From: Kiritimatiellia bacterium
GTDB taxonomy: Bacteria; Verrucomicrobiota; Kiritimatiellia; RFP12; UBA1067
DNA length: 13,708 nt
Direction: 5' to 3'
Assembly: GCA_017430155.1 (NCBI GenBank)
Contig: JAFRNO010000085.1
Span: 1 to 13,708, forward strand
The notes under the pieces are model-generated. The model did not search any database. It saw only the letters and a list, made by a program, of their open reading frames with translations, and was not told the origin of the DNA. Of the stretch, positions 7,466-13,708 are shown in pieces (position 1 is the first letter of the stretch; the number at the start of each line of letters is the position of its first letter). The position numbers and the translations under genes were made by a program.

Positions 7466-8760
7466 AGCATGCGGAGCTTCACGGGCGTCTCGCCCACGAT
7501 GTCGGCGTCGGCGATTTCCGCGAGCGCGGCGTCGAGCGCCTTCGCGGGCGCGGGGTGCGTGAGCACCACCACGGGCACGTAGCCGGTCCCGCCGCCGTCC
7601 TCGTCCTTCTGCGTGGCGGCGGAGATGGACACGCCGTGGCGTCCGAGCGTGGTGGAGAGCGTGCCGAAGCTGCCGGCGCGGTCGGCCACCATGAAGCGGA
7701 GGTAGAAGCGGCTCACGATGTCGCCGGGCGCGCGGAGCTTCGTGGCGCCCTCGCCGTACTCGGGCACGGCGCGCGCGTAGCGCGTCTCGCCGTGCGCCAT
7801 GTTGCGGGCGATGTCGCCGATGTCGCCCACGACCGTGGAGGCGGTGGGGAGGCGGCCCGCGCCGCGTCCGTAGAAGAGCGTGTCGCCCACGAGGTCGCCG
7901 CGCACCATGGCGGCGTTGAACACGCCGTTCACGCTCGCGAGCATGTGGCTGAACGGCACGAGCGTGGGATGCACGCCCACCTCGATGTCCGCGTCGTGGC
8001 GCGCGACGACGGCGAGCAGCTTGATGCGGTAGCCGAAGTCGGCGGCGTACTTCACGTCGAGGCCGGAGAGGTTGCGGATGCCCTCCACCTGCACCTGGTC
8101 GAGCGAAGGCTGGAAGCCGTAGGCGAGGGCGGAGAGGATGCAGGCCTTGTGCGCGGTGTCGAAGCCGTCGATGTCGAGGGACGGATTCGCCTCGGCGTAG
8201 CCGAGCTTCTGGGCGTCGGCGAGGACCTCGTCGAAGGGCTTGCCCTCGTTCTCCATGCGCGTGAGGATGTAGTTGCACGTGCCGTTGAGGATGCCGTGGA
8301 TCTGCAGGATCTCATTGCCGGCGAGCCCCTCGCGGAGACTGCGGATGATCGGGATGCCGCCGCCCACGGACGCGCCGAAGTAGATGTCCACGCCGTTCTT
8401 CTTCGCCGTGTCGAAGATCTCCTTGCCGTGTTCCGCGAGGAGCTTCTTGTTGGCGGTGACCACGGCCTTGCCGGCGTTGAGCGCCGCCAGGACGAGCGTG
8501 CGGGCGATGCCGGTGCCGCCGATCGTCTCGACGACGATGCGCACGTCGGGCGCTGCGATGACGGACTGTGCGTCCGTGGTGAGCACGTCCGGGTCCACGC
8601 GCACGCCGCGGTCCGTCGTGATGTCCAGATCCGCGATGCGCTTCAGCACGATGTCCACGCCGAGGCGCTCGGCCATCAGCTTGCGATTGCGCAGCAGACC
8701 CTCCGCCACGCCGGCGCCAACCGTGCCGAATCCTAAGATGCCAACTCCGATTTCTTTCAT
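7462..8760 (-). CDS. hom: Homoserine dehydrogenase
   Basis: The 432-residue enzyme reduces aspartate semialdehyde to homoserine with NAD(P)H, the branch point to threonine and methionine. The Rossmann motif GFGTVG is at residues 10-15, TANKKLLAEHG at 102-112 contains the conserved catalytic-site Lys105, HGILNGTCNYILTRM is at 155-169, and GYAEANPSLDIDGFDTAHK (187-205) carries Asp201 and Lys205. A C-terminal ACT domain (about 350-425, beginning near FYLRFMVADRAGSFGTL) suggests feedback control by an end product. The frame stays open 48 codons upstream, including a second ATG at 8826, but the ATG at 8760 gives the normal N-terminus and has AGGAG seven bases upstream. No aspartokinase domain is fused. 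Confidence 0.96.
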   Translation of the reverse strand: MKEIGVGILGFGTVGAGVAEGLLRNRKLMAERLGVDIVLKRIADLDITTDRGVRVDPDVLTTDAQSVIAAPDVRIVVETIGGTGIARTLVLAALNAGKAVVTANKKLLAEHGKEIFDTAKKNGVDIYFGASVGGGIPIIRSLREGLAGNEILQIHGILNGTCNYILTRMENEGKPFDEVLADAQKLGYAEANPSLDIDGFDTAHKACILSALAYGFQPSLDQVQVEGIRNLSGLDVKYAADFGYRIKLLAVVARHDADIEVGVHPTLVPFSHMLASVNGVFNAAMVRGDLVGDTLFYGRGAGRLPTASTVVGDIGDIARNMAHGETRYARAVPEYGEGATKLRAPGDIVSRFYLRFMVADRAGSFGTLSTTLGRHGVSISAATQKDEDGGGTGYVPVVVLTHPAPAKALDAALAEIADADIVGETPVKLRML

Positions 8761-8869
8761 TAGTCTTCTCCTAAAGGTATTCGCTCCGTCGCTCGTTCCG
8801 CTTCGCTCACTCGCTCCGTCGCTCATGTCTTTTTTTCTGGCGCGCGGAGCGAACCTCCGCCGTCGGAAA
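8761..8869 (-). promoter_or_regulatory. 5' leader of hom with possible alternative RNA structures
   Basis: About 110 bases from the predicted transcription start to the hom ATG. A local hairpin GCGGAG-GTTCG-CTCCGC (8860-8844) forms first. Its strand TTCGCTCCG (8853-8845) can pair instead with CGGAGCGAA (8788-8780), which lies just upstream of the AGGAG ribosome site. No leader peptide rich in Thr or Ile and no T-tract attenuator is visible, so control at translation is the only version the sequence hints at, and it may be coincidental because the second segment is part of a repeat. Confidence 0.3.
8781..8824. repeat. Direct repeat of 14 bases in the hom leader
   Basis: TCGCTCCGTCGCTC occurs at 8781-8794 and again at 8811-8824, start to start 30 bases. 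The bases between are further variations on CGCTC and CGTTC, so the whole tract is a degenerate low-complexity array. It may be a copy of a genome-wide intergenic repeat. Confidence 0.75.
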
Positions 8870-8875
8870 GTGAGT

Positions 8876-8904
8876 ATAATACCGCATTCTCCCTCTTGCG
8901 TCAA
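8876..8904 (-). promoter_or_regulatory. Promoter of hom
   Basis: TTGACG (8904-8899) and TATTAT (8881-8876) on the minus strand, each 5 of 6 to consensus, 17-base spacer. The -35 overlaps the -35 of the divergent promoter at 8896-8924. Confidence 0.7.
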
Positions 8905-8924
8905 ATGTCATTTCGCCTTATAAT
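8896..8924 (+). promoter_or_regulatory. Promoter of the secreted repeat protein gene
   Basis: TTGCGT (8896-8901), 17-base spacer and a perfect TATAAT (8919-8924), giving a leader of about 25 bases. The -35 is weak apart from TTG. Confidence 0.6.
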
Positions 8925-8955
8925 ATAGCCAATCGTTTGACAAGGAATCCATCTT

Positions 8956-11028
8956 ATGAAAAAAACACGCCTCGCAACCGTTCTCGCCGCCGCGGCCCTT
9001 GCCGGAATCTGCTTCGGCCAGGAGCCCCCCGCACCGCCGCCCGTCGCGCCGCAAGTCGCCTCGGATGCCGAAGGCCTCGCCGCCGCGCGCGCACGTCTCG
9101 CCGAACTCAAGGCGCTCCCCGCGCAGACGGCCCTCCTCTGCGGGTCCTCGCTCCAGTTCCCCTACTACCACTTCGCGGTCATGCCGCGTTACTCCCCCCG
9201 CGACATGGGCGACCAGTGGAACATGTCCTTCGGTCTTCTCGCCCCTTACGCCCAGGGAAACGCCGATCTGGCCGCCGAGATGTTCGCGGAGGGCGCAAGC
9301 ATCCTCGCCCAGATGGAAGAAGATGAGACACGGCAGGAGCTCGTGCGCCAGTTCCAGTCCTTCGGCGAACAGGCGATCGAGCGGACGAGCCAGGCCCTCT
9401 GCAAGGACAAGCCCGGCCAGGTGGTCCCGTACCTGAAGCAGCTCATCGCCACGAAGGCCGTCACCGCCCTGTTCGGCGACAGGCAGATGACACTTCCCGC
9501 CAGCCCGCTCGCGTCCGTCCGCCCCGAGTTCCTCGGCGAACTCGTCCGGAACCTCCAGCCCACCCTCATGGGCGACGGCGCCGACGCCAAGAACGCCCGC
9601 GCGTTCGAGGCGATCATCATCGACTTCCTCGCGGACGACGGCATTCCGCCCGACGTGCGCGACGCGCTGCTCGACACGCTGCTCGCCCCCGCCTTCGCGC
9701 GCGCAGGCGCCCATGCGGACGCGTTCCGCCAGCTTCTCGCGGACGCCAAGAGCCTCCGCGCGCGCCTGCCCAACGAGGCCTCGCAGGCGTCCCTCGACCA
9801 GCGGATCCAGTCGTTCGGCGAGCGGCTGATCGACCAGACCTACCAGTCGCTCGGCACGAACACCGCCTCCGAAGTTGCCGCCTATCTCAAGCAGCTCGTC
9901 ACGACGAAGGCGTTCGTCGTCCGCTTCGGCGACGCCAAGGACTTCGTCACGGTCAAGGCGGACGGACTCCCCGCGTTGCGGAAGGACTTCCTCGGGCAGC
10001 TCGTCGCGAAGGCGTATCCCCGCATTGCCGACGAGAACGCGCCCCTCGCCAACATCCAGACGGCTGACGGGCTCGTCCTCCAGCTCCTCGGAGAGGAACT
10101 CGCCAACGAAACGGCATCCGCCCTCGTGGAGGCTTTCGCCGACAAGTCGATCGCCCGCGCCCAGAACACGCTCGCGGGCGCGCGCCAGTTCGTCGAAACC
10201 GCCGAGAAGATCCGCGCGGCGCTCGGCGAGGGCGACCTGCGCGACAACCTCGACCGGCGCTGCCGCCAGTTCGCGCGCAAGGCGACAGTCAAGACCTTCC
10301 GCGCCATCTGCCCCGCGCAGGCCGGCGCCGTGCTGCCCTACCTGCAGAACCTCGCCGACACGCTCACCCTGCGGCTGCTGTTCGACGGACAGCTCGTCTC
10401 GCTGCCGAAGGGCGCCGTCACGGCCCTGCCGGTCGACCTCGTCGGGCAGCTCACGGAAGACGCCGTCATCCGCCTCGCGGGTCCCGGCGCGCCGTCGCCC
10501 GAGAACGTGAAGCACCTCAAGGCGCTGCTCGACTTCTCGGAAAAGCTGCTGCCCCGCCTCTCGGAAGGCGCGCAGCAGTCCCTCCTGGACCGCCGCCTCG
10601 ACGGCTTCTTCCTCACGGGCAACTATGACGGCGCGATCGCCCTTCTCGACAAGGGACTGCCCAGCCACACGCCGGGCTGGTGCAAGGGAACCGCCGCCAA
10701 GCTGCGTTACCACCGTTTGCTTGAATCCGGGAAGAAGGAGGAAGCCCTCAAGCAGTTGCTCGTCTTCATCGACTTCATGCTCTCCGACGAGCAGAAGGAC
10801 TTTGAGGACTGCGATCCCACCACGGGCATCATCTATTCCCGCGAATGGGTCGTGGGCAAGAACTACATCCGCTGCTGGGAGGTCGCGCGCGACCTGAAGG
10901 ATCCCGCGCGCGAGGCCGAATACTTCAAGAAGGCGAGGGACTGCTACGCCACCGCCCTGCAAAAGGCCAAAGACGACCCGAAGGCCCTCGCGGAACTCAA
11001 AAAGGAAGCGAAGGCTGTCGGTCTTTGA
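8956..11028 (+). CDS. Secreted helical repeat protein of unknown function
   Basis: A 690-residue protein that I do not recognise. Residues 1-21 (KKTRLATVLAAAALAGICFG) are a signal peptide; the Cys does not sit in a good lipobox, so signal peptidase I cleavage is more likely. A Pro-rich stretch follows (EPPAPPPVAP). The rest is mostly alpha-helical and internally repeated: QSFGEQAIERT at 134, QSFGERLIDQT at 285 and RQFARKATVKT at 437 each begin a similar block containing YLKQL or YLQNL, then LFGD, RFGD or LFDG, then FLGELV, FLGQLV or LVGQLT. A fourth, shorter copy near 521 runs into a TPR-like C-terminus (EEALKQLL, YFKKARDCYATALQKA). The ATG follows AAGGA. It overlaps the next gene by four bases. 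A periplasmic or surface scaffold role is a guess. Confidence 0.88.
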   Translation: MKKTRLATVLAAAALAGICFGQEPPAPPPVAPQVASDAEGLAAARARLAELKALPAQTALLCGSSLQFPYYHFAVMPRYSPRDMGDQWNMSFGLLAPYAQGNADLAAEMFAEGASILAQMEEDETRQELVRQFQSFGEQAIERTSQALCKDKPGQVVPYLKQLIATKAVTALFGDRQMTLPASPLASVRPEFLGELVRNLQPTLMGDGADAKNARAFEAIIIDFLADDGIPPDVRDALLDTLLAPAFARAGAHADAFRQLLADAKSLRARLPNEASQASLDQRIQSFGERLIDQTYQSLGTNTASEVAAYLKQLVTTKAFVVRFGDAKDFVTVKADGLPALRKDFLGQLVAKAYPRIADENAPLANIQTADGLVLQLLGEELANETASALVEAFADKSIARAQNTLAGARQFVETAEKIRAALGEGDLRDNLDRRCRQFARKATVKTFRAICPAQAGAVLPYLQNLADTLTLRLLFDGQLVSLPKGAVTALPVDLVGQLTEDAVIRLAGPGAPSPENVKHLKALLDFSEKLLPRLSEGAQQSLLDRRLDGFFLTGNYDGAIALLDKGLPSHTPGWCKGTAAKLRYHRLLESGKKEEALKQLLVFIDFMLSDEQKDFEDCDPTTGIIYSREWVVGKNYIRCWEVARDLKDPAREAEYFKKARDCYATALQKAKDDPKALAELKKEAKAVGL

Positions 11029-11873
11029 GAATCGTCTTCCTCTTCATCGACGGCGTGGGCCTGCGCGGCCCCGCACCGGACAACCCCGTCAACCCCGAGG
11101 TCTGTCCCACGCTCTGCCGCCTCATCGCTCAGCATTCGGTTCCAATTGACGCCTGCCTCTCCACGCCCGGCCTGCCACAATCCGCCACGGGCCAGGCCAC
11201 GATGTTCACGGGCGTGAACGCGCCCGTCTTCATGGGCCGCCACTGCGAGGGCTTCCCGGGACCGTCCCTGCGCCAGAAGATCGAAGAGGACAACCTGTTC
11301 CTGCAGCTCAAGGCGCGCGGCAAGCGCGTGCGGTTCGCGGACGCCTACCTCGTGGAGTCCGCGGACGAGCTCGTCGCCCGCCGCTTCAAGAGCGTCACCA
11401 CGGTCATGGCCCTCACCGCGCCCGAGGTGGTGTCCACCATCGACGACCTGACCGACGACGCCGCGGTGATGCAGGACCTCACGCGCGAGACGATCCAGGA
11501 CCGCTATCCCGAAATACCCGTCATCACGCCGGAGGACGCGGCCGCCCACCTCTTCGGCATCGCGCGCGTACACGACTTCACGCTCTACGAGTTCTTCCAG
11601 ACCGACGTCGCGGGCCACTCGATGGACTACGACCGCGCCTGCGCCGTGCTGCGCCTCTACGACAGGTTCCTCGCCGCCCTCGTGCGCTTCACCCGCGCCG
11701 CCGGCATTACGGTGCTGATCACGTCCGACCACGGCAACGTGGAGGAAATCAACGAACGCGGCCACACGCGCAACCCCGTCCCCTTCATCGCCTTCGGCCC
11801 CCGCGAAGAAGAGTTCCGCGCACACGTGAAATCCCTCGTGGACGTAACCCCCGCCATCCTCCAGTTCATCTAA
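11025..11873 (+). CDS. Alkaline-phosphatase-superfamily metalloenzyme, compact phosphoglycerate-mutase-like
   Basis: A 282-residue protein starting from TTG, which overlaps the preceding stop as TTGA. The start must lie before FIDGVG because Asp9 in that motif is a metal ligand, and TTG is the only start codon that fits. The residues equivalent to the two metal sites of cofactor-independent phosphoglycerate mutase are all visible: Asp9, Ser53 (in PQSATGQATMFTG), Asp194 and His198 (TDVAGH), Asp235 and His236 (TSDHGNVEE) and His247 (RGHTRNP). Phosphoglycerate mutase itself is over 500 residues because a phosphotransferase domain is inserted after the Ser; here only about 110 residues lie between the first and second halves. 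It is therefore a catalytically complete member of the superfamily with an uncertain substrate (phosphatase or mutase). Translation is probably coupled to the secreted repeat protein. Confidence 0.82.
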   Translation: MRIVFLFIDGVGLRGPAPDNPVNPEVCPTLCRLIAQHSVPIDACLSTPGLPQSATGQATMFTGVNAPVFMGRHCEGFPGPSLRQKIEEDNLFLQLKARGKRVRFADAYLVESADELVARRFKSVTTVMALTAPEVVSTIDDLTDDAAVMQDLTRETIQDRYPEIPVITPEDAAAHLFGIARVHDFTLYEFFQTDVAGHSMDYDRACAVLRLYDRFLAALVRFTRAAGITVLITSDHGNVEEINERGHTRNPVPFIAFGPREEEFRAHVKSLVDVTPAILQFI

Positions 11874-11874
11874 C

Positions 11875-11909
11875 AAAAAAACGCGTCCGCCCCGCAACAG
11901 GACAAACGC
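11875..11909 (-). terminator. Terminator downstream of tRNA-Asn
   Basis: On the minus strand a stem of about 10 bp with several G-U pairs (11909-11900 with 11892-11883) is followed by GTTTTTTT. It begins 8 bases after the tRNA CCA end and reaches the stop codon of the convergent enzyme gene. A TTTTT run on the plus side (11911-11915) may let it act weakly on that gene as well. Confidence 0.75.
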
Positions 11910-11917
11910 CTTTTTAA

Positions 11918-11992
11918 TGGCTCGGGCGGCTGGATTCGAACCAGCGACCAATTGATTAACAGTCAACTGCGCTACCACTGCGCCACGCCCGA
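11918..11992 (-). tRNA. tRNA-Asn (GUU), CCA encoded
   Basis: A complete 75-base cloverleaf. The acceptor stem TCGGGCG pairs with CGCCCGA, the anticodon stem-loop TTGA-CTGTTAA-TCAA gives anticodon GTT, and the T arm is GCTGG-TTCGAAT-CCAGC. The discriminator is G, as usual for asparagine, followed by a genomically encoded CCA. It is flanked by its own promoter and terminator. Confidence 0.96.
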
Positions 11993-12002
11993 ACGTGGTG
12001 AA

Positions 12003-12035
12003 AACGGCGGATATGATATCATATCGGACGCCGTT
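12003..12035. repeat. Long interrupted palindrome over the tRNA promoter
   Basis: The core GATATGATATCATATC (12010-12025) is a perfect 16-bp palindrome. Outside it AACGGCG (12003-12009) pairs with CGCCGTT (12029-12035), leaving a three-base bulge GGA. It lies between the amidase stop and the tRNA and covers the -10 and spacer of the tRNA promoter. On the minus strand the hairpin ends in TTTT, so it could also act as a weak terminator for the amidase transcript. Confidence 0.7.
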
Positions 12036-12041
12036 CCGCAA
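12013..12041 (-). promoter_or_regulatory. Promoter of tRNA-Asn
   Basis: TTGCGG (12041-12036) and TATCAT (12018-12013), 17-base spacer, 20 bases between the -10 box and the mature 5' end. Position and spacing are good; the -35 is only partly conserved. Confidence 0.55.
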
Positions 12042-12050
12042 GGGGGCTTT

Positions 12051-13391
12051 TCACCTTTTTTCAGGCGGGTCGCCCTTGTAAAAGATGTAGGCACCCTTCT
12101 CGATGAGCTTTTCGTTCACCTTGTCGCCCGTGACGATGCGCCCGTTCATGTAGTAGTACGTGGTGGGCGCGCGCCAAGCCGCGCCAGCGATGCCGTAGGG
12201 CGTGATTTCCTCGCTCACAGGTCCGCCTTTGACATAGCCAGGCATCGCCTCCAGTGCCGCCAGATTGCGCGGGTCGCGCGAGAGAATCTGCGGCGGCCGC
12301 TCCAGTTTTCTTCCAATGACGATCTGCGGCGGCGGCGACGTGACGGCGTTGGACTCGGGAACTCGCTTTTTCTTCTTCGGCACGATCAGTTTTGCCGTGC
12401 TCTTGAAGAAGCCGCCGATGTCAGCGAGAACGCCCGTCTCTTCTTCCTGCGGCGGCGGCACCGCGAACTTTGGCTGCGCGGGCTTGACGATGGGAGGCGG
12501 CACGGGCTTGGCGGCAGGAGGAGACGTCACGGTGATGACCGCCTTCGGCGGCGGTTTCACGGCGATGATCTTCGGCGGCGACTTCGGTGGCGGGGGCGGA
12601 GGCTTCGGAGGCGTCTTCGCCGTCTGCGGTTTCGGCTGCTTCGGCGGCGGTTTCGCCGCCGTCTGGGGCTTGGCCGTGGTGGGCGCGGGCCGCATGACGA
12701 CAGGAGCCGGACGGCGTGCGTATACGGACGCCATCGTGTCGCACTTCCCGTAAAGGACGTCGGCGAGTCCCGGGTCGGCCTGTACGAGGCGCTTCGCCTT
12801 CACGTCCGGATCGGACGGGGGCCGCGCGGTCAGGCCGAGACGGGTACGCACGCTCGGCATGGCAAAGAGCATGCCGCAGCGCTTGCGCCCGCGGTGCCTC
12901 TTCTTGTGCCAGGAGTTCGGCGCTCCATAGGCGACGTGGGAATGGCAGACGACCCGGGCGTCCGTGATGGAATACATCCGCTTGAGCCGTGCAATCAGTT
13001 CCTTCAGCGCCGCAAGCTGCTGGAGCGTGACGGCCTGGTCGTGGTGGCCCACGACCTCGATCCCGATGGAGAACTCGTCGCAGTCCTCCTTGCCCTGCCA
13101 CATCGAGCGTCCCGCATGGAACGCCTCGCGGTCGCGGTCGATGATGCGGTAGACCGTCCCGTCCTCGACGACGCAGTAATGCGCCTCGCCGCGCTCGCTC
13201 AGCTTGTTGAGCGAGCTTTTCGCGTGCGCCTCGGTGGTGTGCAGCACGATAAGGGTCGTGGCCTTCCGCAGGGGGCGCTCCTTGTTGCGCGGCGAACGAT
13301 AGTCGTCCTTCAGCACCAAAGGCGCCGCAAGGAGCGGCGCTGACGCGCACAGCGCCAGCGCCAGCCACATCGCTCGCAACCGACCGGGCAT
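12051..13391 (-). CDS. Exported N-acetylmuramoyl-L-alanine amidase with proline-rich linker
   Basis: A 446-residue protein with a signal peptide (WLALALCASAPLLAAP) and an Amidase_2/PGRP-type domain (about 45-190) that would cut the amide bond between muramic acid and the peptide stem of peptidoglycan. His51 in VLHTTEAH, His150 in VVCHSHVAYG and Cys172 in GRKRCGM are the likely zinc ligands; the usual Asp (K.DPG) is replaced by Cys, as in T7 lysozyme. Tyr72 (HYCVVEDG) and IGIEVVGH also fit. Residues about 225-325 are a Pro/Lys/Ala-rich linker with runs such as PPKPPPPPPKSPPK, followed by an unrecognised 100-residue C-terminus. The start is uncertain: GGGGAGGG abuts the ATG at 13391, and the ATG at 13370 has no clear ribosome site. 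It lies 9 bases after gpmI and is probably cotranscribed. Confidence 0.88.
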   Translation of the reverse strand: MPGRLRAMWLALALCASAPLLAAPLVLKDDYRSPRNKERPLRKATTLIVLHTTEAHAKSSLNKLSERGEAHYCVVEDGTVYRIIDRDREAFHAGRSMWQGKEDCDEFSIGIEVVGHHDQAVTLQQLAALKELIARLKRMYSITDARVVCHSHVAYGAPNSWHKKRHRGRKRCGMLFAMPSVRTRLGLTARPPSDPDVKAKRLVQADPGLADVLYGKCDTMASVYARRPAPVVMRPAPTTAKPQTAAKPPPKQPKPQTAKTPPKPPPPPPKSPPKIIAVKPPPKAVITVTSPPAAKPVPPPIVKPAQPKFAVPPPQEEETGVLADIGGFFKSTAKLIVPKKKKRVPESNAVTSPPPQIVIGRKLERPPQILSRDPRNLAALEAMPGYVKGGPVSEEITPYGIAGAAWRAPTTYYYMNGRIVTGDKVNEKLIEKGAYIFYKGDPPEKR

Positions 13392-13400
13392 CCCTCCCCG

Positions 13401-13708
13401 TCAGATGTTGAGCGCGGTCTTCGACCACGGCTCCTTGCCCGCGAGGAGCGAGGGGGTGGTCATTTCGGACGGCACGGGCAAGCCCAGCAGCTGCAGCGCG
13501 GTGGGCGCCACGGCGCTCAGTTTCGCAAGCGGCGTGAGGCGCACGCCCGCCGCGTCGCCCGCCACGTAGAAGCAGTCCACGAGGTTGAGGGTGTGCGAGG
13601 TCTTCACCATGCCGGTCTTGTAGTCGACCATCTGCTCGGCGTTGCCGTGGTCGGCATAGATGAGCACGTGGGCGTCGAGTTCCATCAGGCGCGGCAGGAT
13701 CTTGCCGA
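13401..13708 (-). CDS. gpmI: Cofactor-independent phosphoglycerate mutase, C-terminal fragment
   Basis: The last 101 residues of a gene whose 5' end is outside the window. IYADHGNAEQM holds the Asp-His metal pair and KTSHTLNLVDCF the third His of the manganese sites of the enzyme that interconverts 3- and 2-phosphoglycerate in glycolysis. The C-terminus LSAVAPTALQLLGLPVPSEM is typical of full-length GpmI. The amidase gene begins 9 bases after the stop. Confidence 0.88.
   Translation of the reverse strand, partial: GKILPRLMELDAHVLIYADHGNAEQMVDYKTGMVKTSHTLNLVDCFYVAGDAAGVRLTPLAKLSAVAPTALQLLGLPVPSEMTTPSLLAGKEPWSKTALNI

Noticed and set aside
6476..8736. Very long open frames on both strands across the hydrolase and hom (600 and 715 codons)
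   Set aside because: They are out-of-frame readings of hom and the hydrolase. Their Arg-, His- and Gly-rich composition is typical of shadow frames in GC-rich DNA.
8758..8826. Upstream ATG at 8826 as the true hom start
   Set aside because: It has no ribosome site and would add a repeat-coded tail before the normal GFGTVG N-terminus; the ATG at 8760 has AGGAG.
8908..10962. A 684-codon open frame on the minus strand
   Set aside because: It is antisense to the secreted repeat protein, which has a signal peptide, ribosome site and promoter. The frame is open only because of high GC at third positions and has no recognisable motif.
11918..12035. Integration (att) site at the tRNA-Asn gene
   Set aside because: The tRNA is intact, no duplicate of its 3' end is seen, and no integrase or mobile gene is in the window.
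11952..13343. A 463-codon plus-strand frame opposite the amidase
   Set aside because: It begins inside the tRNA and has long Arg/Leu runs produced by the complement of the proline-rich linker.
1..13708. CRISPR array, insertion sequence or prophage
   Set aside because: No regularly spaced repeats, transposase, integrase or phage structural genes were found on either strand.

Overview
The window reads as a chromosomal segment of a GC-rich bacterium of the PVC superphylum (Verrucomicrobiota, Kiritimatiellota or Lentisphaerota type). The best taxonomic marker is a 51-residue small basic protein at 5537-5692 that matches, from memory, the PVC signature small basic protein. Gene density is high, no gap without a gene exceeds about 200 bases, and I see no transposase, integrase, CRISPR array or phage structural gene.

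Left part (1-5389, all minus strand): sbcD and sbcC, overlapping by ATGA, encode the Mre11/Rad50-type nuclease complex. Downstream, in the same direction and running off the left edge, is the most unusual gene here: a divergent, compact homologue of the RNA polymerase beta subunit (RpoB). Its 350 visible residues carry the RpoB landmarks in the right order: the N-terminal IPL..G.FV..G segment, DDLDH, and the HPSFEGRICPIESPES element. The lobe region between the first two is much shorter than in a housekeeping RpoB, so this looks like a second, non-housekeeping polymerase. Only its N-terminal part is in the window.

Middle part (5478-8760): the small basic protein gene (minus) has its own promoter and a strong terminator. 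A TetR-family regulator (plus) has a promoter overlapped by a perfect 16-bp palindrome, probably its operator, and overlaps the start of a predicted exported alpha/beta hydrolase. Homoserine dehydrogenase (threonine/methionine synthesis) converges on the hydrolase, the two stop codons sharing one CTAG. Its 110-nt leader contains repeats and possible alternative RNA pairing.

Right part (8876-13708): divergent promoters with overlapping -35 boxes drive hom leftward and a two-gene unit rightward. That unit encodes a secreted helical repeat protein of unknown function and, from a TTG start overlapping the preceding stop, a small alkaline-phosphatase-superfamily enzyme that keeps all seven metal-site residues of cofactor-independent phosphoglycerate mutase but has too little room for that enzyme's second domain. 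A tRNA-Asn(GUU) with terminator and a palindromic promoter lies on the minus strand. The window ends with an exported N-acetylmuramoyl-L-alanine amidase with a long proline-rich linker, just downstream of the 3' end of a gpmI-type phosphoglycerate mutase gene.
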